Both the position numbers and the translations under genes were made by a program. From the NCBI RefSeq assembly GCF_026651855.1, contig NZ_CP093280.1:722001-786000 (forward strand): 64,000 bases of DNA, given 5' to 3'. The notes beneath the pieces are model-generated. The model was not told the origin of the DNA. It saw nothing but the letters and a program-made list of their open reading frames with translations, and made no database searches. This stretch comes from Pseudomonas silvicola (GTDB taxonomy: Bacteria > Pseudomonadota > Gammaproteobacteria > Pseudomonadales > Pseudomonadaceae). Shown one piece after another: positions 29,339-40,687 of this stretch; the stretch's first letter is position 1, and every line of letters begins with the position of its first letter.

Positions 29339-30388
29339 ATGAGAAAACGCTTCAGACCCTTGCTTGGCCTAGTGCTGGCCGCCCTGCTCGGCCAGGCCCA
29401 CGCAGCGGACCCGGTGACCATTCGCATTGGCTCGCCCGACCAGGGCGCCGGCACCACGCCGTTCATTGCCGGGCCGGTAGGTATCGCGCATATCCAGCAG
29501 CAGTTGGAAAAGGAATTCGCCGCCGACGGCGTGAAGGTCGAGTGGCACTTCTTCAAAGGCGCCGGCCCGGCCGTCAACGAAGCGCTGGCCAATCAGCAAC
29601 TGGACTTCGCCTGGCTCGGCGACCTGGCCGCGATCATCGGCCGCTCCAGCGGCCTGCCTACCCGCCTGCTGCTAGGCGCACGGGGCAACAACATGTACTT
29701 GGCCACGAGCGCGAATTCGAACGTCCACAGCCTGGCCGACCTCAAGGGCAAGCGCGTGGCGGTCTACCGAGGCACCGCTGACCAGCTGTCGTTCGGCCGT
29801 GCACTGCAAAGCCAGGGCCTGAAGGAACATGACCTGCAGATCATCAGCCTGGACTGGAGCGCGGCGCGCGCCGCCCTGGCCAGCGGGCAGATCGACGCCA
29901 CCTGGTCAGGCATGGGCATCCTCGCCCTGGGCCCGAAAGGCATCCAGTTCCCAATGAGCACCAAGCAACTGCCACCGCTGGCGACCACTCAGGCCGGGCT
30001 GGTCGCCACCCAGGCCTTCATCGACCAGCACCCCGACCTGACCCAGCGCCTGGTCACCGTGCTGGTGAAGAACGCCGCGTGGTTGACCGACACCCAGAAC
30101 CAGCCGGCCTACAACCAGCAGATGGCTGAGCAAAGCGCCATCCCCGCCGCGCTGTTCGAACAGGAGGCCAAGGGCGATAACCTGGCCTTCCGCGAATCGC
30201 CTCGCATCGACCCATTCCTGCGCGCCAGCCTGCAGGACAGTGTCGACCAGGCCAAGGCCCTGGGCCTGGTGCGCCGCCCCTTCAATGCCGCCGACTGGGT
30301 AGAGCCCCGCTTCGTCGACGCCGCTATCGAACAGCTCAAGCTCGGCACCCTGTGGCCCGCCTTCGACGCCAATGGCAAAGCCCTCTGA
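29339..30388 (+). CDS. Periplasmic sulfonate/sulfate-ester-binding protein (AtsR-like, paralogue 1)
   Basis: 349 residues with a signal peptide ending near residue 21 (QAHA). It belongs to the SsuA/TauA/AtsR fold: FFKGAGPAVNEALANQQLDFAWLGDLAAIIGRS, DLKGKRVAVYRGTADQLSFGRAL. It is paralogous to the protein at 34122, sharing most of those blocks. No permease or ATPase gene accompanies it, so it may feed AtsB-AtsC encoded at 35-38 kb. The sulfatase gene begins 15 bp downstream, suggesting the pair handles one ester class. Confidence 0.88.
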   Translation: MRKRFRPLLGLVLAALLGQAHAADPVTIRIGSPDQGAGTTPFIAGPVGIAHIQQQLEKEFAADGVKVEWHFFKGAGPAVNEALANQQLDFAWLGDLAAIIGRSSGLPTRLLLGARGNNMYLATSANSNVHSLADLKGKRVAVYRGTADQLSFGRALQSQGLKEHDLQIISLDWSAARAALASGQIDATWSGMGILALGPKGIQFPMSTKQLPPLATTQAGLVATQAFIDQHPDLTQRLVTVLVKNAAWLTDTQNQPAYNQQMAEQSAIPAALFEQEAKGDNLAFRESPRIDPFLRASLQDSVDQAKALGLVRRPFNAADWVEPRFVDAAIEQLKLGTLWPAFDANGKAL

Positions 30389-30403
30389 CCCCCAGGTATT
30401 CCC

Positions 30404-32008
30404 ATGACCGCCATCAAGAACGTGCTGTACATCATGTGCGACCAGCTGCGCCGCGACTACCTGTCGTGCTACGGCCACCCGCACCTGCATACCCCCAACA
30501 TCGACCGCCTGGCCGCTGCCGGCGTGCGTTTCAGCCGCGCCTACACACAGGGCACCATCTGTGGACCGTCGCGCATGTCGGCGTACACCGGCCGTTACGT
30601 CAGCAGCCACCAGGTGGCCTGGAACGCCGTTCCCCTGCCGCTGGACGAACTGACCATCGGCGACTACCTGCGCCCGGCTGGCATCCGCACCGCACTTGTG
30701 GGAAAAACCCACGCCACGCCCAATACCGATGCCCAGCAGCGCCTGGCCATGGCGCCGGACAGCAGCGAAGCCGAGCAGTTGAATGAAGTGGGCTTCGAGG
30801 CTTATTTCCGCCACGACGGCCTGTTCCCCGACGACCCGATCTTCGACAGCAAACGCGAAGGCTCGCCCTACACCCACCACTTGCGTGGCCTGGGCTTCGA
30901 AGGGCGCAACCCGTGGCACGACTGGGCCAACGCCGCCGAAGGCGCCAACGGCGAAATCCTCAGCGGCTGGAAAATGCGCAATTCCCACCTGCCGGCACGC
31001 ATTCCCGAAGAGCATTCGGAAACGGTCTATACCACCGACCGCGCCATCGACTTCATCGGCGAGCAGGGCGACCAACCCTGGTGCCTGCACCTCTCGTACA
31101 TCAAACCGCACTGGCCCTACATAGCGCCAGCGCCCTACCACGCCCTGTACAGCAAAGACCAGGTGCTGCCAGCCGTGCGCCCCGCCCCGGGAGCTGAAAA
31201 CGATCACCCGGTGTACAACGCCTTCCGCCAGCACGAGGAGAGCCTGAATTTCTCCCGCGAAGAAGTGCGCCTGAACGTGATCCCTACCTACATGGGCCTG
31301 ATCAAGCAGGTAGATGACCAATTGGGGCGCCTGTTCGACTTCATGCAAAGCAACGGCCGCTGGGACGACACCCTGATCGTGTTCACCAGTGACCATGGTG
31401 ACTACCTGGGCGACCACTTCCTGGGCGAAAAGGAGTTCTTGCTGGAACCGGCGGTAGGGGTGCCATTGATCGTGCGTGACCCCCGCCCGCAGGCCGACGT
31501 GACCCGTGGCACGGTGGACGAACACCTGGCCGAGACCATCGATGCCCTGCCCACCTTCCTCGACGCGCTGGGCTTGCCAGCCGCCGACCACCGCCTGGAA
31601 GGGCGTTCGCTGATCCCGCTGTTGCATGGCCAGCAACCAGCCTGGCGTGATTTCGCCGTGGCCGAGTATGACTATGCGTTCCAGGCACCCGCCCGCGAGC
31701 GCCTGGGCCAGGCGATCGACCGCTGCCGCATGTACATGGTGCGCAGCGAACGCTACAAGTACCTGGCTTACGACGGTTACCGGCCGCAGCTATTCGACCT
31801 GCAGGAAGACCCTCAGGAGCTGCGCGACCTGGGCACCGACCCGGCGTTCGCCGCGGTCCGCGAGCAACACCAGGGCTACCTGTTCGATTGGCTGCGCGGC
31901 CTGAAACGCCGCACCACCATCAGCAACCAGGAGATCGACATCCGCGGCCGGCGCTTCCGCTATGGCGAGCCGGAAACCGAAAAACTGGTGCCGATCGGCG
32001 TCTGGTGA
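30404..32008 (+). CDS. Formylglycine-type sulfatase / phosphonate monoester hydrolase-like
   Basis: 534 residues, no signal peptide, so cytoplasmic. The active-site motif CGPSR has Cys53 for conversion to formylglycine. The metal-site sequence near the start is MCDQLRRD, with Gln in place of the second Asp; this is shared with the phosphonate monoester hydrolase and choline-sulfatase branch. The TSDHGDYLGDH block supplies the other metal ligands. It should release sulfate (or a phosphonate) from an alkyl or aryl ester delivered by the binding protein encoded just upstream. The gene converges on atsK with a 19-bp gap. Confidence 0.88.
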   Translation: MTAIKNVLYIMCDQLRRDYLSCYGHPHLHTPNIDRLAAAGVRFSRAYTQGTICGPSRMSAYTGRYVSSHQVAWNAVPLPLDELTIGDYLRPAGIRTALVGKTHATPNTDAQQRLAMAPDSSEAEQLNEVGFEAYFRHDGLFPDDPIFDSKREGSPYTHHLRGLGFEGRNPWHDWANAAEGANGEILSGWKMRNSHLPARIPEEHSETVYTTDRAIDFIGEQGDQPWCLHLSYIKPHWPYIAPAPYHALYSKDQVLPAVRPAPGAENDHPVYNAFRQHEESLNFSREEVRLNVIPTYMGLIKQVDDQLGRLFDFMQSNGRWDDTLIVFTSDHGDYLGDHFLGEKEFLLEPAVGVPLIVRDPRPQADVTRGTVDEHLAETIDALPTFLDALGLPAADHRLEGRSLIPLLHGQQPAWRDFAVAEYDYAFQAPARERLGQAIDRCRMYMVRSERYKYLAYDGYRPQLFDLQEDPQELRDLGTDPAFAAVREQHQGYLFDWLRGLKRRTTISNQEIDIRGRRFRYGEPETEKLVPIGVW

Positions 32009-32027
32009 CAGACGCCGTACAGGCGCT

Positions 32028-32933
32028 CTACAGGCCGCGGGTGGTCACGCTGCGTTGCCCGGCGACACCCACCGGCACTTCGCCCTGCAAGGTCACCCGG
32101 CGCACGATGCGCTCCTGGGTGCCATAGTCGTCCACCGCATAGTGCTGGGTAGCGCGATTGTCCCAGATGGCCACATCACCCGCGGCCCAGCGCCAGCGCA
32201 CGGTGTTTTCCAGGCGTACCACGTGGCTTTGCAGCACCGCGAACAGGTGCGCCGAATCGCTGGCCGAGTAGCCCTTGATACGCTTGACGAAATGGCCGAG
32301 CAGCAGGGTTTTTTCGCCGCTGACGGGGTGTACGCGCACCACCGGGTGCTCCGTCTCGAACACGGTCGAGGTAAAGACCTTGCGGTAGTTTTCCAGTTTT
32401 TCGGCTGACACGTCCGGCTTGGCCGCGGCGTAGTCGTATTCATTGCTGTGCACCGCCCAGAGCTTGTCCGCCAACTCCTGCAGGGGGGCTGGCAGCTCGT
32501 TGTAGGCGGCCGCGGTGTTGGCCCATACGGTGTCGCCACCTGAAGCAGGGGCGATGACAGAGCGCAGGATGGAAGCCTTCGGATAAGCGTCCACGAAGGT
32601 CACGTCGGTGTGCCACGAGTTGGCCCGCTGGCCATCGGCGCCGCTGAGCTGCATCAGGTAACGGGTGCCGTCACGTACCGGCACGGTGGGATGGGCGATC
32701 GGCTCGCCGAGCAAGTGGGCGAAGGCTTCCTGGCTCTGGTCATCCAGGTGAGTCTGGCCACGGAAAAAGATCACCTTGTACTGCACCAGCGCGGCCTGAA
32801 TGGCGGCCACAGTGGCCGCGTCCAGGTCGGCGCCCAGGGTGATACCGCGGATTTCGGCACCGATACGGCCGGCCACCGGGTGGATATCCAGCGCCACGGC
32901 GGTGGCGTTTGCAGCGAGAGTGGCATTGCTCAT
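32028..32933 (-). CDS. atsK: Alkylsulfatase: Fe(II)/2-oxoglutarate dioxygenase AtsK
   Basis: 301 residues, the same length as P. putida S-313 AtsK. The iron ligands H108, D110 ([10 protein letters not shown]) and H264 (ATQHYAV) and the 2-oxoglutarate arginines R275 and R279 all fall at the positions known for AtsK. The enzyme oxidatively cleaves medium-chain alkyl sulfates to aldehyde and sulfate in the cytoplasm. Close relatives include TauD (taurine), but the position match favours AtsK. It is divergent from the LysR paralogue at 33077. Confidence 0.94.
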   Translation of the reverse strand: MSNATLAANATAVALDIHPVAGRIGAEIRGITLGADLDAATVAAIQAALVQYKVIFFRGQTHLDDQSQEAFAHLLGEPIAHPTVPVRDGTRYLMQLSGADGQRANSWHTDVTFVDAYPKASILRSVIAPASGGDTVWANTAAAYNELPAPLQELADKLWAVHSNEYDYAAAKPDVSAEKLENYRKVFTSTVFETEHPVVRVHPVSGEKTLLLGHFVKRIKGYSASDSAHLFAVLQSHVVRLENTVRWRWAAGDVAIWDNRATQHYAVDDYGTQERIVRRVTLQGEVPVGVAGQRSVTTRGL

Positions 32934-33067
32934 GGTCAGCTCCTCATCTTTCTATGCATAGAAGAATTGGTTCTAGATAAATCACCAACGCTTCGTTGAC
33001 GGAATAAGAGCTTCCATTTAAAACCTTCACCCACCCGCTGTACCAATACCTTCGCCCTATTTTTCAG

Positions 33068-33082
33068 ATGCCGGGAATGCAT
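33068..33082. promoter_or_regulatory. ATGC-N7-GCAT box overlapping the LysR-2 start
   Basis: ATGC-CGGGAAT-GCAT matches the perfect boxes at 29233 and 35246. It covers the candidate start codons at 33068 and 33077 of the LysR gene and is 135 bp from the atsK start. Autorepression by steric block is a plausible outcome; chance from the conserved MH start is an alternative. Confidence 0.4.
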
Positions 33083-34003
33083 ATGGACCTGCGCCAACTG
33101 CGGTACTTCATCGCGCTCAACGAACACCGCAGTTTCGTCCGTGCCGCCGACGCCATGGGCATCACCCAGCCAGCCTTCAGCCGCAGCATTCAAGGCCTGG
33201 AGCAGGAGTTCGGCTGCGTGCTGGTGGACCGCGCCAACAAGGACCTGCGGCCCACGCCCGAAGGCATGGTGGTATTGCAGCATGCCTTGAGCCTGGTGCA
33301 GGGCGCGGCGCTGCTGGCCAGCGAAGTCACGCAGATGACCAAGCTCGATGCCGGTGAATTGCGCTTTGGCTGCGGCCCGGCGCCGGCGGTGCGGTTGGTG
33401 CCCGAGGCAGTGTCGAGCTTCGTGCGCGCACACCCCAAGGTGCGTACTTACTTCGAGGTGAACAACTGGGAGAAACTCAGCCGTGCACTGAGCCGCGAGG
33501 AGATCGAGTTCTTCATCGCCGACATCCGCCACTTCGAGGCCGACCCCAATTTTCAGACGCAGGAACTGACCCCCAAGCGTGGGGTATTCTTTTGCCGGCC
33601 GGGGCACCCCTTGCTGGGCAAGGAAAGCCTGTCGACCAACGACCTGTTCGACTACCCATTGGCCGCGGCACTGATCCCGCCCGGCGTGCGCAAGCTACTC
33701 GCCAACCTCAGCGGCAAGACCGATTTCAGCCCGCATATCCAGACTGAGCACGTGCCAGCGCTGGTCAAGATCGTGCTGGACTCCGATGCCATCGGCCTGA
33801 CGACCGAAGAGAGCTTCGAAGAGAACGCCAGGAACCTGCAACTGGGCCGGCTGCACTGGCGCAACCTGCCCCAGAACCTGGAAAGCCTCAGTGCCCGCTG
33901 CGGCATCGTCAGCCGCATGGGGTACCGGCTGTCACCGGCGGCGCGGGCGATGATCGACACCATCGTCGAGATCGATGCCCAGCCCGCCGCCAAGGCGGGC
34001 TGA
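33077..34003 (+). CDS. LysR-family regulator (SftR paralogue 2)
   Basis: 308 residues when started at the ATG aligned with the paralogue at 28242 (MHMDLRQLRYF); ATGs at 33068 and 33083 are also possible. The wHTH has HRSFVRAADAMGITQPAFSRSIQGLE. The effector domain shares GELRFGCGPAP, EEIEFFIADIRHFEADP and the C-terminal RCGIVSRMGYRLSP with the first copy. Its position between atsK and the second binding-protein gene suggests it controls the atsK and atsRBC-atsA side of the island. Confidence 0.87.
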   Translation: MHMDLRQLRYFIALNEHRSFVRAADAMGITQPAFSRSIQGLEQEFGCVLVDRANKDLRPTPEGMVVLQHALSLVQGAALLASEVTQMTKLDAGELRFGCGPAPAVRLVPEAVSSFVRAHPKVRTYFEVNNWEKLSRALSREEIEFFIADIRHFEADPNFQTQELTPKRGVFFCRPGHPLLGKESLSTNDLFDYPLAAALIPPGVRKLLANLSGKTDFSPHIQTEHVPALVKIVLDSDAIGLTTEESFEENARNLQLGRLHWRNLPQNLESLSARCGIVSRMGYRLSPAARAMIDTIVEIDAQPAAKAG

Positions 34004-34121
34004 CGCTACAGCCCCCCGGTGTGCCACGTCCGACGCGCCCGTTGAAACCCGTGTAACAGCGGACCTGGCCGCGTCACGAACGCCGCGCAGCACCGGCCCC
34101 CCCGCATGCGGCAGTCCCGGG
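34004..34121. repeat. REP-like sequence between convergent genes
   Basis: This intergenic spacer is GC-rich and contains GGACCTGGCCGCGTCA (34061-34076), identical to 7706-7721, with GCGGCCTGT-like flanks. No coding sequence or clear terminator is seen. Confidence 0.45.
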
Positions 34122-35114
34122 TTAGCGGGCTACCCAGTCAGCCACCTTGAACGGTTTGCGAATCAGGCGCTCCTGGGCCGCCAGGTCCACGGAGGATTGC
34201 AACTTGCCAAGGAACTGCGGATCCAGCGTCGCCGGGAACACTTCGCTGAGCTTGTCGGCCTGCAGGTCCTGGGCCACCAGCGCTGGCGGGTAGCTGGCCT
34301 GCTTGGAAACCAACTGTACGTAAGCGTCCTTGTTGCCGTCCTGGGTCAACCATTGCACCGCACTGTCCTGGGCCTTGATCAGCCGCGCGACGATATCGGG
34401 GTGGGCGTCGACAAACGCGCCATTGCCCACCAGCACACTCTGGATGCTACCCGCGCCGCCCAGGTCGCGGGTATTGAGCGGGATATCCGCCAACCCGCGC
34501 TGTTGCAGCACGATTGTATTGAGCAGACCCCAGGTGGCATCGATCTGCTTGGCCGCCAGGGCCGACTGGGCCGCGCTGTAGTCCAGGTTGACGATCTTGA
34601 AATCCTTCTCGCTCAAGCCTTGGCTGGCCAGCGCGGCATCGAACGAGAGCTGGCTGGCGGTGCCACGGAACAGCCCTACGCGCTTGCCCTTGAGGTCTTG
34701 CAGGGTCTTGATGCCCGACCCCGGTTGCACGGCCAGGTATTGCTTGATGCCCCGGGCAGTCGCACTGAGCAGGCGGGTATCCAGGCCATTGGACTTGCCG
34801 ATGATGGCCGCCAGGTCACCCAAATAGGCGAAGTCTACCTGGCCGTTGGCGAAAGCCTCGTTGATGACCGGGCCCGCCCCTTTGAAAAATTGCCACTGGA
34901 TATGGATGCCATCGGCGGCGAAGGCTTTTTCGAACGCCTGTTGCTGGCGCAGCACATCAACCACCCCGCCACCGCTGTGTTCAGTACCTGCGCTGAGGTC
35001 AGGCACGGCGATGCGAATTTCCTTGACCGCGTCGGCATGGGCAGCCAGTGGCAGGCAGGCCAGCAGCGCTGGCAACGCAACAAGACGGGCTAGGCGAGTT
35101 AGGTTTTTTTTCAT
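34122..35114 (-). CDS. atsR: Periplasmic sulfate-ester-binding protein AtsR (paralogue 2)
   Basis: 330 residues with a Lys/Arg-led signal peptide (MKKNLTRLARL...LAAHA, cleavage about residue 28). Binding-protein blocks FFKGAGPVINEAFANGQVDFAYLGDLAAIIGKS and DLKGKRVGLFRGTASQLSF are shared with the protein at 29339. It is divergent from atsB across 295 bp, in place of the co-directional atsR seen in other pseudomonads. It should deliver alkyl or aryl sulfates to AtsB-AtsC. Confidence 0.88.
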   Translation of the reverse strand: MKKNLTRLARLVALPALLACLPLAAHADAVKEIRIAVPDLSAGTEHSGGGVVDVLRQQQAFEKAFAADGIHIQWQFFKGAGPVINEAFANGQVDFAYLGDLAAIIGKSNGLDTRLLSATARGIKQYLAVQPGSGIKTLQDLKGKRVGLFRGTASQLSFDAALASQGLSEKDFKIVNLDYSAAQSALAAKQIDATWGLLNTIVLQQRGLADIPLNTRDLGGAGSIQSVLVGNGAFVDAHPDIVARLIKAQDSAVQWLTQDGNKDAYVQLVSKQASYPPALVAQDLQADKLSEVFPATLDPQFLGKLQSSVDLAAQERLIRKPFKVADWVAR

Positions 35115-35245
35115 GGCGGGCGCTCTTGGCTGATCACGGATGGCGCACAGTCAGGCACATACCTCAGTATTTAATTAAATACTATAAATTCACATTTTAG
35201 TCACTAAAAAGAATAAGCAGGCAAAACAGGCCTTGCGCTCAGATC

Positions 35246-35291
35246 ATGCATGGCGCGCATCGAAAATATTCTTCAAATGCATTGGATGCCG
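35246..35291 (+). promoter_or_regulatory. Paired LysR boxes upstream of atsB
   Basis: Box 1 at 35246-35260 is ATGC-ATGGCGC-GCAT, a perfect T-N11-A palindrome. Box 2 starts exactly 31 bp later (35277) with ATGCATT but its right half has diverged. The 31-bp spacing is the same as at 29233/29264. The atsB start is about 120 bp further on. The remaining AT-rich spacer (35160-35400) carries promoter-like sequence but no gene. Confidence 0.55.
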
Positions 35292-35409
35292 AGCGCGCAG
35301 AGGCCTTAAATGGCACCTCTTATCTCTTTATTGAATCACTTCTATTTTTGCTAGATCCAATAAGAATATACAAATAGCCTTAAGCAGTAGCCGACAACGG
35401 AGGTCTGAC

Positions 35410-37004
35410 ATGGCCCGTGATTCCCTCCTCAGCCTGCCCCTGGCCAAGCCCGCGGCCGCCAAGCGGCGGGCCGGGCCCTCGCCCTGGCAACGGCTGCAAG
35501 CCTTCTACCTGCCCGCGGCGCTCTTCGCGCTGTGGTGGTTGGCCAGCCGCAACCACTGGATGAGCGAACAGATCCTGCCAGCGCCGTCGCTGGTCTGGCA
35601 GAGCACCCTGGAACTGGCCACCGGTGACTTGCCGAGCAACCTGTGGATCAGCCTGCAGCGGCTGTTCTGGGGCCTGCTCGCCGGTATCGGCAGCGGTGCG
35701 GTACTGGGCGCCTGGCTGGGCTTCAGCCGGCGTGCCGAACGCCTGGTGCTACCCACTTTCACGGCCCTGGCGCAGGTCCCCACCCTGGCCTGGATTCCTC
35801 TGTTCATGGTGTTCTTCGGCATCGGCGAACTGCTTAAGCTGGTGGTGCTGATCAAGGCCATCGTGGTGCCCGTCACCCTGCACACCCTGGTAGGTGTAAG
35901 AGACGCCCAACCCAAGCTGCGCGAGGCCGCCGCCGTGCTGCGGCTGCCGCCACACCTGCTGGTGCGCCGCCTGGTACTGCCAGCGGCCTTGCCGTCGTTC
36001 ATGGCCGGCGTACGCCTGGCACTGGGGGCGGGCTGGTCTTCGCTGCTGGCGGTGGAACTGCTGGCGTCCAGCGAAGGCATCGGTTACCTGATGGTGTGGG
36101 CGCGGCAGTTGTTCATGCTCGATATCGTCTTCGTGTGCGTAGTGGTCATCGGCGTCATCGGCGTGACCATGGACAAGGGCATCGCCCTGGCCGACAGCAA
36201 GCTTGTGCACTGGCCCCATGCCGCCACCGCCGCCCTGCCCCGCAACCGTCGCGCCCGAGGCCTGGACCGCCTGACACCCTGGCTGTTGCCCCTGGCGCTG
36301 CTGGTGCTGTGGCAGCTCGCCAGCCAGCTGCAGTGGGTGGATGCCAATATCCTCGCTTCGCCCCTGGCCGTGCTGCGCACCACCTGGGCCGGGTTGCTGG
36401 ACGGCTCGTTGCTGACCGCCATGGGCTTGAGCCTGGGCCGCACCGTCGGCGGCCTGCTGCTGGGCGGTGGGCTGGGGTTTGGCCTGGGCCTGTTGCTGGG
36501 CCTGTGGAAGCCGGCTGACCGGGTGCTGGGCCCGAGCCTCGCGGCGCTGCGCCAGATCGCCATCTTCGCCTGGGTGCCACTGATCACCGCGTGGTTTGGC
36601 CTGGGGGAACCGGCCAAATGGGTATTCGTTGCGCTGGCGGCGTTTTTCCCGCTCTTCATCGCCACCCACCGCAGCGTCGCCAACCTGTCGCCGCAATTGG
36701 CCGAGGCAGCCCGGGTGCTGCGCCTGAACCTGTGGCAACGCCTGCGCCGCCTGGTCTTGCCGGGCGCCGCCCCAGGTATTTTCGCCGGTTTGCGCCTGAG
36801 CCTGATCTACGCCTGGCTGGGTACCATCGGCGCGGAGTATTTCATGCCCTCCAACGGCGGCATCGCCAGCCTGATGATCGGCGCGCAGCAGTTGATGCGC
36901 ATGGACCTGATCATGAGCGGCATGCTCCTGGTCGGCCTCACCGGCGCTTTGCTCAACGCCCTCGGACAACGCATCGAAGCGCGCGCCACGCGCTGGAGAC
37001 ACGC

Positions 37005-37008
<4 letters not shown>
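35410..37008 (+). CDS. atsB: Sulfate-ester ABC permease AtsB, two permease domains fused
   Basis: 532 residues, twice the usual size of SsuC/TauC permeases. The first half (about 30-260) and second half (about 285-525) each form a complete binding-protein-dependent permease domain with its own coupling loop: KLREAAAVLRLPPHLLVRRLVLPAALPSF and QLAEAARVLRLNLWQRLRRLVLPGAAPGI. Hence one polypeptide replaces a homodimer. This fused form is a feature of the AtsB transporter. A stop/start overlap (ATGA) joins it to atsC. Confidence 0.92.
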
Positions 37009-39457
<2,449 letters not shown>

Positions 39458-39473
39458 GAGCCTCGCCCGCCCC

Positions 39474-39516
39474 CTGTGGGACCGGGCGAAGCTCGGGAAA
39501 TGAGCACCACGGTGTA
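39474..39516. repeat. REP element (single arm)
   Basis: GTGGGACCGGGCGAAGCTCG and following GGAA lie in the 60-bp space between the convergent atsA and desaturase genes. It matches the arm of the inverted pair at 55691-55771. It may also serve as a transcription end point. Confidence 0.75.
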
Positions 39517-40587
39517 TCAGGCCGCAGAACTGGCGCCCACGGGAGCCTCTGCGGGCTGCCGGGTAAAGCGGTTCGCCCGGCCAAAGGTACCGAAATCATT
39601 GAAGCGTACGCCCATCTCAGCCATCACCCGGTGCGCAACCGGCGCGGTCATCTGGCGAATGTAGAAGGGCTCCTTCACCACAAAATGGTGAATGCCATGG
39701 GTGCTGCCGAAGTTGAAGCAGAACGCCTGCAATGGCCACAGCCACCAGGCATTGAGCACCTGGGTCTGTTGCATCACATTGCCCAGCTCTACATCACCGT
39801 AGTAATGCATGTTCGAGCTGACGAAATGCAGGCAGAAAGTGCGCAACACGTTCGGCCCGACGATCACCACCACCGCGATGTCCACCCAGTGCATGACCGC
39901 CAGGGTGCTGGCCGACCATTCGATGGGCGTGCCCAGCAGCCAAGCCACCCCGTTGGCGGCGTGAAAGCCCAGAAACACATACCAGGCACTCCAGTTCATC
40001 AGCGCCAGCGGCGCGTAGACCCGTAGGGTACGCTTGAGGATGCTCCACTTGTGCGCCCAGGTCTTGGCCCGCAGCATGCGGATCAGTGACGACATCACGT
40101 TATCGCCCACCATCATCAGCCGGACCAGCCCCCATGGCTCGCCGTTGGTGATGGCACGCTCTTCCATGTCGGTCTCTGTGCCCGACACTTTGTGGTGGTT
40201 GAGGTGCAGATGGCGGCGGATCCAAGGGTTGATGGTGCTGGGCCGCGCTAGCCAGACCAGCGCCAGCATTAGGTTATGCGCCACCCGCTGCTTGCGAAAA
40301 TACATGCTGTGAATCAGGTCATGCTCCAGTTCATGGGTCAGCGAAGCGAAGAAGGCGTTGAGCAACAGGCACGCCCACCACGCCATGTAACCGCTGAGAT
40401 AGAGCGCCGCGCTGCCCACCATGGCGGCCAGCGCGAAGGCCAGGATGCTGGCGCCGATGGCATCCTGATGCTTGAGTATCGGGTACTGGCGACGCAATTC
40501 ATCGCCCTTGGCCATCACCACCTGGCGAATATGCGCACTGCGTTGTTGTGCATTCAGTCTGTCGGGGCTTGCACAAGTGCGGTCCAT
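39517..40587 (-). CDS. Membrane fatty-acid desaturase-family protein
   Basis: 356 residues. Three His boxes of the membrane di-iron desaturase/hydroxylase family are present: HELEHD, HLHLNHH and HGIHH. Four hydrophobic segments flank them. The reaction (desaturation or hydroxylation of an acyl chain, or oxidation of another lipid) cannot be told from sequence. It is divergent from an AraC-family regulator with 100 bp between the starts, and that regulator probably controls it. It differs clearly from DesA at 48557. Confidence 0.88.
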   Translation of the reverse strand: MDRTCASPDRLNAQQRSAHIRQVVMAKGDELRRQYPILKHQDAIGASILAFALAAMVGSAALYLSGYMAWWACLLLNAFFASLTHELEHDLIHSMYFRKQRVAHNLMLALVWLARPSTINPWIRRHLHLNHHKVSGTETDMEERAITNGEPWGLVRLMMVGDNVMSSLIRMLRAKTWAHKWSILKRTLRVYAPLALMNWSAWYVFLGFHAANGVAWLLGTPIEWSASTLAVMHWVDIAVVVIVGPNVLRTFCLHFVSSNMHYYGDVELGNVMQQTQVLNAWWLWPLQAFCFNFGSTHGIHHFVVKEPFYIRQMTAPVAHRVMAEMGVRFNDFGTFGRANRFTRQPAEAPVGASSAA

Positions 40588-40687
40588 GCTTCCATCCTCT
40601 TGTTATTGATGAGCACACTGTGCAGCAGCTACAGCAAAAGGACGCTAGCCGTGGACGCCAACCTGTTGACCTCAGGCGCCATTGACC

